Assembly: GCA_963556495.2 (NCBI GenBank)
Contig: OY747701.1
Coordinates: 35,952,001 to 36,016,000 of the forward strand
Direction of reading: 5' to 3'
DNA length: 64,000 bases
Source: Valencia hispanica
Lineage: Eukaryota > Chordata > Actinopteri > Cyprinodontiformes > Valenciidae
The notes under the pieces were generated by a model, which was not told where the DNA came from, searched no databases, and saw only the letters and a list, made by a program, of their open reading frames with translations. Of this stretch, positions 46,369 to 58,700 are shown one piece after another (position 1 is the first letter of the stretch; every line of letters starts with the position of its first letter). The position numbers were made by a program, and so were the translations under genes.

Positions 46369-49300
46369 ATGGAGCCTGTAATCAAAATAAACCCAGGTAA
46401 GGATAATGGTTCTCCTGGTTCTACTTCTGTTTAAAAATGTAGCTAAGGTTCCGTTCAGATTGCTCCCATCGTTCATGTAGCTTGTTTGGACTCCGTTTCT
46501 TCTTCTAACATCCAGGCGCGTCGAAGTGGGACATCCGTCAGAAGGTTTGGGACTACATAGAAGAAAATAACTTGGCCAACTTTCCCAGGCCTGTCCACAA
46601 CAGAATCCCAAACTTTAAGGCAAGTCCCGACTACAGAAGAACCACCATGTTTTTTTAATGAGCTGTTCCGACATCATAATACGTTTTTATTATTTCTTGT
46701 GTTAATATTAATAGTTCTTCCACCATGAGTGCTGCTTGGGAGCTATTTCGGGTCTCTGGTGTCGTTATTTTTTAGGAACCCTAAAAATAGCATAGAACAA
46801 CTGTTTTACTCAGTTTTCTTAGGAGAGATAGTTTACCGACAGACCACTACACAAAAGTTGTAGTTCTTGTAGAGTGAGAATTAACCATCTGCCATATATT
46901 TATTCTGGTGATTTTAAAATACCAAATACTTTTTAGTTTTGTGTCACACAGTCGGTTTTCTGCTGAGTGGCATGCTTAACACCATGTGCATGTGAGAGAC
47001 TGGTAATGTATTATGCACAGCCTTGCTGCAAAATTTGATTAGTTATTTAGGTGGTTGACAAACAAAAGAGTGCATCATCGAGAATGGGAAGAATAATGGT
47101 ACACGGTTTTCTGTAAAATACGTTAAAAGTGTGGTTTAAATTGCCTTTACTCTGATGAAATGTAGTAAAACCAACTGGCTTGCCAGTTCCCCTGATTATC
47201 GAATATAGTCCACCTGTGTGCAATTTTTTAGCTGTATAAATGCAGCTGATTGTGAGCTCTCTGACACTGGAGAGGAGTGGAGGTTAGCTGCGCTGGTCGG
47301 TGGGTGGATACTCGCTTCATGTCAGATCGACCTTTAAAATTCAATCAGTTGTTCCTGGTCCCATTATGGACATTTCCTGAAGATTTCATCAAAATCCGTC
47401 CATAACGTTTTGAGATTTGTTGCTAACAAACAGACAGGCACGAAAACATTATCTCCTGGTGGAGGTAAAATGGCATAACTGCTGGCTGAGGAAAGGTGTG
47501 GCCAACCACCTACATTGACTGACCGGGCAAGTAGAGAATCAATCACAGAATCCTCCTCCATGGTAACTCTGGAGGAGCTGCATTGATCCATAGCCCAGGT
47601 AGGAAAATTTGTTTGGAGAACAGCTGTTAGTCATGCACTGCACAAATCTGGCCTCTATGGCAACCCATAGGCATTGTTAAATTACAGTCTTAAGACATCT
47701 CAATTGCAGTTTGCCATATGCCAAGTAGGGGACACAGCAAACATGTAGAAAATTTGATGGTAAGATAATTGGAGCAAAAAACAGCGCCGTCTGGGGATTA
47801 TAACTGTAAACGCTTGCACAAGATTTTGCACAGGGGCAGAGGATAATCTTGCAGAAGAACAACAAAACTAAGCATTCAACTAGAGCTATAAGGGAACAGT
47901 ATAGATCAAACTGTATCGAATGACCCAGTCAAAGTCTAGATCTAAATCCAATTGAAGCTAGACTTGAAAATCTCTGTTTACAGATGCTCTTCAATCTAAA
48001 TTAGCTATCTTGGAAAGAAGAATTGGTAAAAATTTTGAGTTTTTGATGTGTAGAGCTGGCTGGCATATGCCAAAAGATCTGACAGTTTACCAGTGTATAC
48101 AGTGTATATTTCAGATTTTCATCTTTCAAGAAATTCAAACTTTATCATTTGTCTGTCACATAAAATTCCAATTAAATATGGCAAAGCTTCTGCTTTAATG
48201 TGGCAAAACATTAAAATATTCTTACTGTATATCTGCAACTTGCATTCAATTTAATTTGCACAATGGATTGATTGATTTAGACACCCACCTGCTACAAAGC
48301 TCCCTGTTTATTCCTGCAAATCAGGAAACAATAAAAACCAAATTATCTTGTCATCTGGATATAAAATGACATAGGATAACTGGCTTACATTTCCACTAAT
48401 CCTTTGTGATTTCTTTTAATTTCACAGGGTAAGTTACAACCTGGTTGCGGTGATGAAATGCAGCTGATTAACATAACTAGAACAAATGGTACAAATAGTA
48501 CTACTTCTGCAGTAGTGTCCTTCTTAAACTGATTAATACCAAAGTGAAAGTATTTTATCCATAATTCGCAGACCACTGATAAAATGTTATGCTCTTTGAA
48601 ATGCTGTCCACAGACAAATTCCCGAAAACTTATAACTAAGGCTATGTTCAAATTAGTTAAAATCAGTTCTAGTAATATTAGTAATATTAACAGAGCCATA
48701 TTGCCTCTAAAGTCTAGCTTTGAATGGTTGTTTTTGTATTATTTATCTGTCGGGTTTCTTTTTTCTTTTTCACTGTGTGTTTATTGGTCAGGGAGCAAAT
48801 CAAGCATGCAACAGGCTTGCAGAGCTTCAGGAGTTTAAGTCCAGCCAAACAGTGAAAATTAACCCAGACAGACCTCAGCAGCAGGCTCGCTTTGTCACGT
48901 TGGAAGTAAGTTGACCAAAAGAAAACTTTTATGAATCACTATTCTTTCCTCTCTAGGGGGCTTTCGGAGCCTGCAGCAAAGTGGCAGAGTTGCAGACTTT
49001 CACCCAGACAGCTGAGGTGAAGGTGGACCCTGACAAACCTCTGGAGGGTGCTCGGTTTGTGGTGCTGCAGGTATCCCTGCACTGTTGGAAGAAAAGCACC
49101 AAAATGCTCCTTCTTACAGAAAACACTTACACTTTTGTGCAAATGCTTTAAATTCTCAGTTTAATCTGCAGGTACTAATGTATAAAAAGTAAAAAAAAAA
49201 TAAGTTTTTTTTTTTTTTTTTTTGTACTTTATGAAATTAGTTACATTTAACACAACAGTTTGCATAATTTTTCCTCAAATCTTGTTTTTGCTTTCATCTA

Positions 49301-52300
49301 AAGGTGGGTAGAGTTCCCAAAAAATGTACTCAAGTAAGAGTAGGACTACTACAATATATTTCTACTCAAGTAAAAATAAATAGTAGGTGTCCAAAGAATT
49401 GCTCAAGTAAGAGTAAAAAGTATTTAGTAAAAAGGCTACTTGAGAACCGAGTAACATCTGAACTTCTTTTAAAATATTATGTCATCAGACAGACAAAAAT
49501 ATAAGGTTATGAGCAAATTCTGTTTTGTCAAAGACCAAAATTGAAACAAAAATAAAGAAAAAAAACATATTTATAAAATAACAAATTTTAAGATGAAAAA
49601 ACACTTTTCTAAGTCAGTGTTTTTCAATATAATTACAGTAGGTAATGTACATCTAAGAATAAGGTAAAATTTACATCCAGTGAAAAGGTGTTTATCTTAT
49701 ATTCACTTGACCTTAAAATGCAACAACAAGCTCAACAGATAAAAAATTACATTAGGAAAACAAAGTTTTATGTACAAAAAGGACTGTAACTAGTTGTCTG
49801 TCCGTGTCTGGTGTATAAAAATAAAAAAAACATTTACCGGTACTCACAGTGGGTAGAGCATCTAGAAACTCTACTCAAGTAAGAGTAGCGATACTTCATA
49901 ATATTACTCAAGTAAAAGTAAAAAGTACGGTGTAGTAAAACTACTCTTAAAAGTTAATTTTTTCCAAAAAGTTACTCAAGTGAATGTAACTGAGTAAATG
50001 CAATTAGATACTAGCCACCTCTGCTCAGCAATTTTTTTCTTGGTATATATCAATGTTTAGTCACGTCAAATAATTCCCGATCTTTAGTGGTTTATTGTTT
50101 GGTATAATTTTTACAGGCACAGAAAACTTTGTTGGTCCCAACTCCTCGTCTTCGCTCTGGTCTCTTCAATAAGATCACCCCTCCGCAGGGTGCCAACAAA
50201 GAACAGCTGCGTGTTTGCTCCTCTTCTCAGGTTTGAATGCAATTTATACCCCAAACAATATTCATCAGCCTCAGACAAATCAAACGTTTTTTTATTTTAT
50301 TTAAATCTGTCTTTTGAATATCTTGCAGGGTGTAAAAGAATTCAGTGTTCCTGTTGGCCTGGATGCAAAGGTGAAAGTTGACTTGGTGGTCGTTGGCTCT
50401 GTGGCAGTTTCTGAGAAAGGTTTGTTTATGTTATCTAAAAAGACTGTTGTTGTTTTTTTTTTAAAGGGGCTATATGCAACTTTTTCCCCAAAATAAACGT
50501 AACAATAGCATTTTTATTTGACCCTTTATGACTCAAACATCTCCTGATGAGCATATTGACACCTTGTCAGCTCACAGTGGGTGCACCTATAAGCCTGTAT
50601 CCAATTTTTTCTATTTTCTGTGGGGTCGGATTGTCCCGCGCTGTCTGCGGATGTTTCGTCAAGCGCGTGTTCATGTTAAATGTTTCAGATCACTCTGCCA
50701 CCACCGCTAGTCAGCACTCGCAAGCAGTTCAATGGATTGTGCGAATACACAGAAGAGACCAAGGACTGCTTTGACACCAACAGTAACTCCACATAAGACT
50801 AAGAAAGTTAAACCCCTGACAAGTGCCCGAAAAAGATCGAAGATTGAGAGCGACCGGCGTACGAGCACGCGCTGCGAGAGCGAGCAGAAAGGAAGAGCAG
50901 TTCCGTTTTTTGGCCACAGGTGTCAGTCACGAGTTTAAATTTCAGAAAATTGCTAATAGCCCCTTTTAAATAAGACGTTTTTTCAAGTCTCAAAATATAA
51001 GGGTTTTCTCATTTTATTCCAAATGAAGTAAATTGGATGATAAACATTACAGCCTTATTTATTGGGTCAATTCTGTGTGTTAATACATAAGACTTTACTT
51101 TGAATAGTTCCTTTGTTTGTATCTTCTGCAGGTTGTCGAATTGGAAAGGGAGAGGGTTATGCTGATATGGAATGGGCCATGATGGCTTCAATGGGAGCTG
51201 TGAATGAATCCACTGTGGTTGTCACTGTCGTTCATGACTGCCAGGTTGGTTTTGGTCTAATTTTTTAGAAAATTGCAAAGGTTTCTTTGAAGTTTTTGAT
51301 GGATGGAGGTAGCTAGGTAGGTTTCATTTTGTGAAGTAATAAGATAGCTACATATGTATGTTTCATTTTGTGAAGTAATAAGATGGCTACATATGTGTTT
51401 TAGGTGGTAAACATTCCAGAAGAGCTTATAGGAAGTCATGACCTGACTGTTGATTACATCCTCACACCAACCAGAGTCATTGAAACTGAATGCAAGCTGC
51501 CCAAACCACAGGGAATCCTCTGGACTAAGGTAAAAGCTAATGCTGTTTATCTGTCTTGTGCAGTAGTTATTGTGAGATTACATTTGGGTTATTTGTTGGC
51601 ATGACGATTTAAATGAACTTTCTCAGGTTGAGAAATATATGAAGTCGATCATAACATATAGACGGACACCGATTGAGTAACACTCCCATTACACTATCAC
51701 TTTTAATTATTGTAAAACTTTATTTTCAAAAGCAGAGGCCCTACCTGGTTGCAGTCATGACTGCTAACTTTAGTTGCAGAGATCATGTGACCTCCAGTAA
51801 GTCATATTCAATATTAGTTGCATCTCAATCATAGATTAACTAATAACACGACTGAATTTAGACTTAATTTTCTGTAGTTATGCCACAATTTGTTTCAGAT
51901 CTGTTTTAAATGAATAAATATACAGTATAGACTACCGCAAATTTAATAATTAATAGGTCTATGTTATTGCAGCAGTGGGAGCAATTGTTGCACTTCTGCT
52001 TTAAATAAAAGACGTTAAATCAATTTTTTATTTTTTTCTGTGAAAACTGAACAAAAACATATTTTCACCTAAAGGTTATTATACCATTAAAATCCCATGC
52101 TGTCTATTACTACTGTGCAGTGGCGGTCCTTCCTACAGGAGACATAGGCGCTTGGCTAGGGCGCCATCTAGTGAGGGGTGCCAAATATGCTGCGAGAAAT
52201 TTTTTTTTTTAATATTTTTTTTTTTCAACAGTTTTAGCCATCCCTCTATCTATAACAATACTTTGACATAAAAATAAATTAAACTTAAATAAAAATAAAT

Positions 52301-55300
52301 GACAATTCTGACGTGACCTTTAGCTGTAATAAGTTAGGGTCACATCATGCTTGCGCAGGGCGCACGCACTGACAAGCGGTCTGTCGGTTGGCTGTGTGTC
52401 GACGGCTTACTGAAAATGAAACGGCCAAAGCCATCCGATGTTGCACTACTGTTAAATTTAAACGGATATTTTTTGTTTGGATTCTTTAGTGTGCAGTTTT
52501 TGCTCTCAGATGTTGCACTACTGTTCAAGTTAAACGGTTTTTTTTGTATATTATTGAACAGCTTTATTCTTTTGCACATGTTGTTATATTGTTATACTAT
52601 CATTATCTAAATAAATGTGCAATTCTTTGGACATGATTTCTTTTTTTCGTGGGCAAGGGGCGCCATCAGTCGAGCTCGGGCACCAAATGGTTTAGGACCG
52701 CCACTGCTACTGTATGTAGGACATCGCTCTCTGTTGTCCATTTGAAGTTGCATTTATAACTCTTAAGATCTAGATCACATGATTCATTCTATTATTTGCT
52801 AATACATATTTTGTGTTTTTTATATAAAACAAGAAAATACAAGAGATACACTGATCCGGCTTTTCATGGCTGACCTGCCATTTCCAAATTTGAATGTTAG
52901 TAATTTTTTAAATTTTTATCAAAGTACTAATAACATCTGGAAGGTCAGAACTTATCTGCATGTTCTTTGATTGAAGTGGTAGTTTTGACTTCCACATAAA
53001 ATTAAAGAATTGTTAAGATTGTCCTCTTTTATGTGTTAAAGCTTATGTACCTAACCCTCGTCCCATTTGTATTGAGCTTAAAAATATCAGAGTACATGGT
53101 GTTCTTTGATTTGTTAATTAACTGAAAATTGTGGGAGTTCTGAGTTTTATTGGGTGTATTTAATGAAAAGGGGGTAAAAAAAATCTGATTTTTCACTTTT
53201 TGCTTGCTTGCAATGACGAGAGATGACTAAGGGGAAATTAGTCAGTCCCATTTCTGGCAGATTGGTTGATTGACCTCTAAAATAAAAAAGTAATCATGAA
53301 GTTGGATTGGATAATTCCAGTGGATATTTCACACTTTAGGCTTCTGTAACATTTCCTATGCTTAAATGTAACCTAATGGGGTGGGTATAAATTATTTCTG
53401 CAGTAGCCACTCTCAGCCTTGCCTGTATGTAGCTCACAATACTGCCTTTCCAGTATTTCAGTTTCCTTCAGAATGGTCCAAACATATCAATTTAATTTTT
53501 CAGGTATCACACTTTTTCATTACATATGAACAGAAAACTGCCATAAACATGATTCTTCTCCTTACTGGCTTTGCTCCAAACTCACATTGAGATCATTTCT
53601 TTAACTCATCCAGGAGCAGAGTATTCATTTTGTTTTCATGGGCTCAGTCAGCTGCTACTGCATGGAAACAATTCTTGCTTTGTTGTGTTTACTCAAAACA
53701 GAAGTTGGAAATGGTGAAAAGAATCCTATGAATAATTCTTTTTTTAATGAAAGTAAAAGACGATGCAAAGAAAAGCAACAGTATGCATGAAGGTGCAGCA
53801 ACAGTCTTATTTCCTATTTAATCCTTATTTTACCAAGAGTTAAAATCTATTTTTTAAGGGAGACCTGGCCAGGAGGCACACCAGTATGCACCGCTCTACA
53901 AAACAATAATCAATAGGTACAGACAATTAAAAGATAAATATATATGTTGCTTGAACATAAATTAGTAGAATGTGTCAACATTTTCACCACCTATTAACTA
54001 TTTACCAGTTTTACTGCATTTTAGTTACTTAGCTTTTGTTTTATGCCACAAACCAAAACACATGTTAATTATTTAAATTTTTTATTTAAACAGATAAAAC
54101 TTTGAGTATCAATGCATTTCTTTTAACCATTTTAACAAAATGATTTCTGCTTTTGAACTTCATTCTTTATATTTCTCTTACCGACGCTTTTGCAGATGTC
54201 CTCGTGTCGTATCAGAAGTCATCTATCTTTTTAGTTTTTACTAAATTAGGAACAGGGCAGTTTTTTGCAAATGTAAATGTACTGTTAGAGCTTTACCTCA
54301 AACTGGGCTTCAGTACCTGATATCCCTACTTTACTAAATATTTAAGGTCACACTGCCCTCTAGTGGACTGACTCTACTCACTCATGTTCACCATCACAAA
54401 CTTGGACAACTATTTTGTAATGCTTGAATTTATTTTTAAAACTGTTACTTATGCAAATGTTTCACTCATACAGCCCTTAATGCTCAATGCAGCTGCTGTA
54501 TGAAAGCATCCTGTCTGTTAATGTTCAAAATTTACTTTCTTTCCTGTCTATTCATAATATGGTAGGATTTGAATCCTCCTCCTGATTTATTGACTCTGAC
54601 AGAGGCTTTGTGTGAATTTCTTGTTGATAATATTTCTTCTAATTAGACGCAATGAGCATATCATTCTCATCATGTGGCCATATTGTGTTTAGCCTCTGGG
54701 TTCTCCCAGACACGCATGTAAGTAAACAAGGCCTAGTGACCTCCCAGCCAGGAAGGCCAAGTCTGATCATCAAAGGCGGCTCTGCCCAGCCACCTTGGCT
54801 CTGCAGGGTTCAGGAGGAATGGCAGGTCAAACAGGCCAGTGTGAAAAACAATAGGCTTGTATCCTTTACATGACTGGTCAGCATCAAAGGCTGCCAGGAT
54901 ACTTGAAGACACAACAAATCAAGATGGCAGTGGTTATTTTTAACTGTGTGGGAAGAGAAATATCCTGCTGCTGTAAAGATATTTATTAACAGTGGGCAAT
55001 GTGGGCTAAAAGCAGTTCTTTTGTCTTCAGTTGGATGCAGAAAAGTTGGAGAAAATTCCCATCCTGAAGAAGCTGCGTGCTCTGGAGGAACAGGCTGGGA
55101 AGGATGTGACTCTGGGGACACCGTCGCATGCTGCAGAGCCTGGTCTGCAAACTAATCAACCAAAAAGACAACCCAGACGGAGGCCAAGGCGGAACACACA
55201 ACAGGATACAGAGGGAGAAACTAGTCAGGAATCTAGATGGGAGAAAAAAGGAGAGCCAGAAGAGAAAGCCAGACAGCAGCCAGCTAGAGTCAGGAAAGAG

Positions 55301-55774
55301 AGCAGGGGAAATGGAAAAGGAGACGAGGAGGGAGAAACTGGGAAAGTGATAAAAGGTAGGAGCAGGAGGATGATGAAGGAGCAGGTCCCAGAGGAAGGTA
55401 GAGGTGAAGTTGCGAACCAGCGGAAGCTCCCTCAAAGTGTGACCACCGTTTACCTGGGAGGAATCCCCGCCGGCCTGCGCGTCAGCGAGCTGAAAACCGC
55501 CCTCAGGGAGAGGAAGGCTGCTCCGCTGAGACTGACCTGGCAGGGTGCTCAGCACAGAGCCTTCCTGGACTACAGCGACCCTCAGGTGGCAGACCAGGCC
55601 CTGGAGGCACTGCAGGGTCTCTCTCTGAACGGTGAGAGCCTGCAGGCCGAGCTGGCCAAGAGCCAGCGGGGACAAAGGAGGTCTGGACAGAGACAAAAAC
55701 CACCCGTGGCTGCGAAGTCAAAGACGTCCCCGCCAGATACTAGAAGTGACACCACCAAGGAGGCTGAGCAGTAA
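46369..55774 (+). CDS. mthfsd: Methenyltetrahydrofolate synthetase domain-containing protein
   Basis: Exons: 46369-46396, 46516-46619 (GC donor), 48792-48905 (3a), 48957-49070 (3b), 50117-50230, 50329-50419, 51132-51244, 51404-51529, 55031-55774 (stop TAA). With one of the two exon-3 versions the protein is 477 aa. The start [20 protein letters not shown] resembles mammalian MTHFSD. The 5-formyl-THF cyclo-ligase-like domain spans the first seven exons ([67 protein letters not shown]). The last exon adds a basic, Arg/Lys/Glu-rich linker and an RRM (about residues 368-440: [11 protein letters not shown] ... [20 protein letters not shown]). The mammalian protein binds RNA; cyclo-ligase activity is not established. 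The protein is longer than the human one, mainly in the linker. Confidence 0.95.
47325..47468 (-). repeat. Dispersed repeat, copy 1 (reverse orientation)
   Basis: Reverse complement of the family at 63724: acctccaccaggagataatg, ttgttagcaacaaat, ttatggacggattttgatgaa, accaggaacaactgattgaa. Lies in mthfsd intron 2. Confidence 0.75.
47470..48225. mobile_element. Decayed Tc1-like element in mthfsd intron 2
   Basis: Contains tccatggtaactctggaggagctgcattgatccatagcccaggt, matching 14316-14355. It ends with a terminal block gtctgtcacataaaattccaattaaat, as in the 3359 element. Boundaries approximate. Confidence 0.6.
48792..48905 (+). CDS. mthfsd: mthfsd alternative exon 3a
   Basis: 114 nt, phase 0 at both ends, between ttattggtcag and gtaagt. 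Encodes [20 protein letters not shown] then [18 protein letters not shown]. Homologous to exon 3b next to it. Its NPDRPQ...VTLE part looks closer to what I recall of non-vertebrate relatives (NPD-P-Q pattern); that is memory, not a search. Confidence 0.85.
48957..49070 (+). CDS. mthfsd: mthfsd alternative exon 3b
   Basis: 114 nt, phase 0 at both ends, between attctttcctctctag and gtatcc. Encodes [20 protein letters not shown] then [18 protein letters not shown]. 19 of 38 residues equal those of exon 3a with no gap. Its [11 protein letters not shown] block is like the single version known to me in human MTHFSD. The intron to 3a is 51 nt. Confidence 0.88.
49301..50022. mobile_element. hAT-like MITE with inverted ends and internal TACTCAAGTAA repeats
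   Basis: Ends AAGGTGGGTAGAG and reverse complement AGAGGTGGCTAG. The interior near both ends is rich in actcaagtaagagtag and actcaagtaaaagtaaaaagta motifs, also inverted across the element. Lies in the mthfsd intron between exons 3b and 4. No coding frame. Confidence 0.75.
50459..50970. mobile_element. TTAA-flanked MITE with gene-like interior
   Basis: Left TTAAAGGGGCTATATGCAAC, right GCTAATAGCCCCTTTTAA: inverted ends of about 15 bp at TTAA-like sites. The interior is GC-richer and contains a short basic open frame (RRDQG / [18 protein letters not shown] in another frame). It shares the ccgcgctgtc-cggatgt stretch with the 16199 element. Lies in mthfsd intron 5. Confidence 0.6.
52118..52706. 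mobile_element. hAT-type MITE with 8-bp target duplication
   Basis: Inverted ends CAGTGGCGGTCCT and AGGACCGCCACTG, flanked by ctactgtg (52110-52117) and ctactgta (52707-52714), seven of eight identical. The interior carries two direct copies of a gatgttgcactactgtt-aa-tt-aacgg block (52438 and 52508) and a gggcgccatc motif near both ends in the same orientation. Lies in mthfsd intron 7. Confidence 0.88.
53805..53945. repeat. Repeat with AGGGAGACCTGGCCAGGAGGCA block
   Basis: The run ttattttaccaagagttaaaatctatttttta-agggagacctggccagg resembles a frequent teleost interspersed repeat of unknown class. Confidence 0.45.
53950..55030. other. End of mthfsd intron 7, no gene seen
   Basis: Unassigned sequence. 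A GC-richer stretch at 54650-54900 stands out from its AT-rich flanks but has no supported exon. Confidence 0.45.
55031..55774 (+). CDS. mthfsd: mthfsd last exon: basic linker and RRM
   Basis: Acceptor ttttgtcttcag, then [20 protein letters not shown]. The middle is highly charged ([11 protein letters not shown], then Arg/Lys/Glu repeats up to SRRMMKEQ). The RRM follows: VYLGGIPAG (RNP2-like), HRAFLDYSD (RNP1-like, one aromatic). The C-terminus is Lys/Ser-rich, ending TKEAEQ. The whole antisense frame at 54986-55696 is a shadow. Confidence 0.93.
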   Translation: MDAEKLEKIPILKKLRALEEQAGKDVTLGTPSHAAEPGLQTNQPKRQPRRRPRRNTQQDTEGETSQESRWEKKGEPEEKARQQPARVRKESRGNGKGDEEGETGKVIKGRSRRMMKEQVPEEGRGEVANQRKLPQSVTTVYLGGIPAGLRVSELKTALRERKAAPLRLTWQGAQHRAFLDYSDPQVADQALEALQGLSLNGESLQAELAKSQRGQRRSGQRQKPPVAAKSKTSPPDTRSDTTKEAEQ

Positions 55775-58700
55775 ACAGTTCAGGCAGTGTGCCGTTATAA
55801 AATATCTTCATATTAATGCACGTTTAATATCTGTAGAAGTGTTAATCGGTTTGGTTTTTATAATTTCAAATGGAATCTGTTCTTAGTAGTTCTCCAGCAA
55901 AAGCAAGACTTGAAGGTGTGAGAAAATTAAACCTAGAGTCGGTACAAAACATTTCCTGAAAAATATTTATTATAACATTTGAAAAAAGCGTAAAAATTCC
56001 CAGATGTGCCTTGCTGTTTATACCCAACTCTTACTCTTACTGTGTTGGGCAAATCTTCTTTCCTGAAAATTTATTTTGTGTAATCTCTGTAATTTCTTGC
56101 TGCAGGGCATGATTTCTGTAGCTTTTTGTTCTAATTTAAGGACACAATTTATATTTCACAACCAACCTTTTGCAGCTATAAAAAGTATTTTTTATTTAAT
56201 TTTTTAGATCTGATAGTCTGCTGGAGAAAAAAAACAAATTGTGTGCAAGGGCACCACCATCTGACAAGTTAAACAATGTAGTGATATTGATAATGGTTGC
56301 AGGAGACCTTACAGTAACATTTCAAAAATACTTTGAATTTGTAAGACGATTTACATTCATATGGATTCCATATCTTTTTTTTGGCATTTTTTAAATCAAA
56401 TTTAAACAAACAGAAGTAATATTTAATATTGTATTACGATTGCATTGAAACCCCCAGAATCCACACGTCCCACTCGAAAACCATTGCAAGTCAAACCATT
56501 TTTGTGCCATTTTAGCTACAGTTTGCATAAATTTGGTACATTTAGATAGCCCTAGTTTGGTGAATATTGTTTGACCTATTTGTGTGATTTAACCTGCAAA
56601 ATCCAGGTTTTATAGTTTGAGTTTAAGATAATGATTTTGTGTTTTTATGCATTTGTGTAAATCTGTTACATTTAAGGCAAGTTTGCTTTGTCATTTAAAC
56701 TTTTTTACTGTGACATAGTGATTGGATCCTCTGTTAAGATGTTTGATAACACTATTAGAGCAGTCAATCATATCTAGGCAGTATTTGTCTTTTTTTCCAA
56801 ATAAAACAGTTGAACCCATCTTAGTTTTGGTTGTCATAAATGTTAACAGGATGGATTGATACTTCTCTTGAATGAGAGAAGAGATTTGTTAGCTCAGTTC
56901 CAGCTTCAAACTAAAGAATATTCTAAATCGTAGATGTTAAGTTTATGTATGGCATTTTAGACCGTTGTTATGGGTGATTATTTTCACATAGTGTTACAAT
57001 ACATGCCAGTTAAAGTTTAGCAGTGGAGATAATCTAACTAATTTTCTTAATGAGTCGCTGCCTTTTTGAAGTTTTTTCTTGAGCACACCTCTGAAAGTTT
57101 CTCAGTCTGAGTTTGACACAAGAGATTAATCAGAAATTCAACCATGCAATCCACTTATCCTGATTGATTATATAATGTATTGTAGCTCTGTTTTTGTTTT
57201 ACAGCTCTCTGTGTTACCTGACAAATGATCACCGGTGTCAGTTCTGTTTGCACTGAAGCTTAGCTCCTCTGAGACACTGGTCAGCCCACGGTGTGTCTGT
57301 CTGCACGGAGCGGGGATCTGGCTTTTTATGGAGCTGTCATCCAGGCCTGGCCTGGGAACAGCTGTGCAGCTCCATCCCTCTCTCTGAGCCGCAGCAGAGT
57401 CGTGAACCTCAGCAAATGTCATCAGTTTGTTAAAGTGCCGTTGCCCTGCTCAGGCTGCACGCGATGGTATTTTACTGGGGTTCAGTCAGTGGTCATGTGA
57501 GATATTAGAGCAACTAGATGGAGTGCATTGCTCTCTGCTGTAAGGATGCACGCCTGGACACCAACATATCCTACAGATTAGGATAAGAATAACAATCCTG
57601 CGGCTCCAGATTACAAGATTTGTGATCACAGCAGGTCGTGTTGCATTTAGTATCAGAAGCTTCTGTAAAATATATATATATATAAAAATCTTTCCTACGG
57701 TTAATTCAAAGGATGACACTCCATACCTAAAAATAAAGACCTTAAAAAAATCGTATAATAAATGTCCCCCATCCTTCATTATGGTTTTTGGGTCTACTTC
57801 GATATTATTATAAAATATACTAGACTCCGTGCACGGTTTCTTTTTGTGTAACAATGAGTTGATGTTCAGTTTAAAAATTTGTTATCCCTCACTAGGCAGC
57901 TATATATATATATATTTATATTTATATTTATTATTATTAGTGCTTACAGCGTAAAATACCAGCCATTACAACCACAGGCCTTATTACAATGCTTTTTTTT
58001 AAAACTACTAATTTGAAACCAGACGAAGTTTTAGCGAGAGTGGACCTGAATTGTTAAGCAAAACGCACGTTAGTTCCCATCGGTTTCCGTCGTTTCTTTG
58101 CATATTTCCTTGCAGCATAGGCCTACCTCAAAAATGCAATATAAGCTCCCATTTGATGAAACAGCCCCTGAATTCGGGTGGTTTATTTTAATAAAAAAAA
58201 AGATGAAACACCAGCTCACGTAGGAGGAACCCTTGCTGTTTTCCTGATAATAGCCTATCTACACTAAGTGATGGAAGTAATAGTCCCCGTACATTTGACA
58301 CAGACGAGACAGTGCTTACAATATATCCTTAATTTTCTCTCTTTCCCCCCCTTTTTTAAACAACATGCATCTTGACAAATATTGCCAATAAAGCACGGAA
58401 CTCCTTGACCAGTTCGCCTGAAACTAAAAATACAGGCATAGAGAATAAATAAAAAGTTGCGCTTAAAGGCTATTCAAAAAGTGCCATTTTTTACACAGTA
58501 TACAGTATGGACGTACAGTATATAGGCCTATGTAATGTCCATAATTATTAATTCAGAATTCAACGCCGGAAATTTTGTTCCAGCTAATTTGTCAACAAAA
58601 TAAGAATCCATAATAATAATAATTAAAAAAAAACTTTAAACGGGAAAAATGAAGGTGTGCATATTTTACAAAATGAATAAACATGTGAGAAGTGAGAAGT

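Noticed and set aside
54986..55696. 236-aa frame on the - strand
   Set aside because: Antisense shadow of the mthfsd last exon, which has a clear acceptor, RRM and stop on +.
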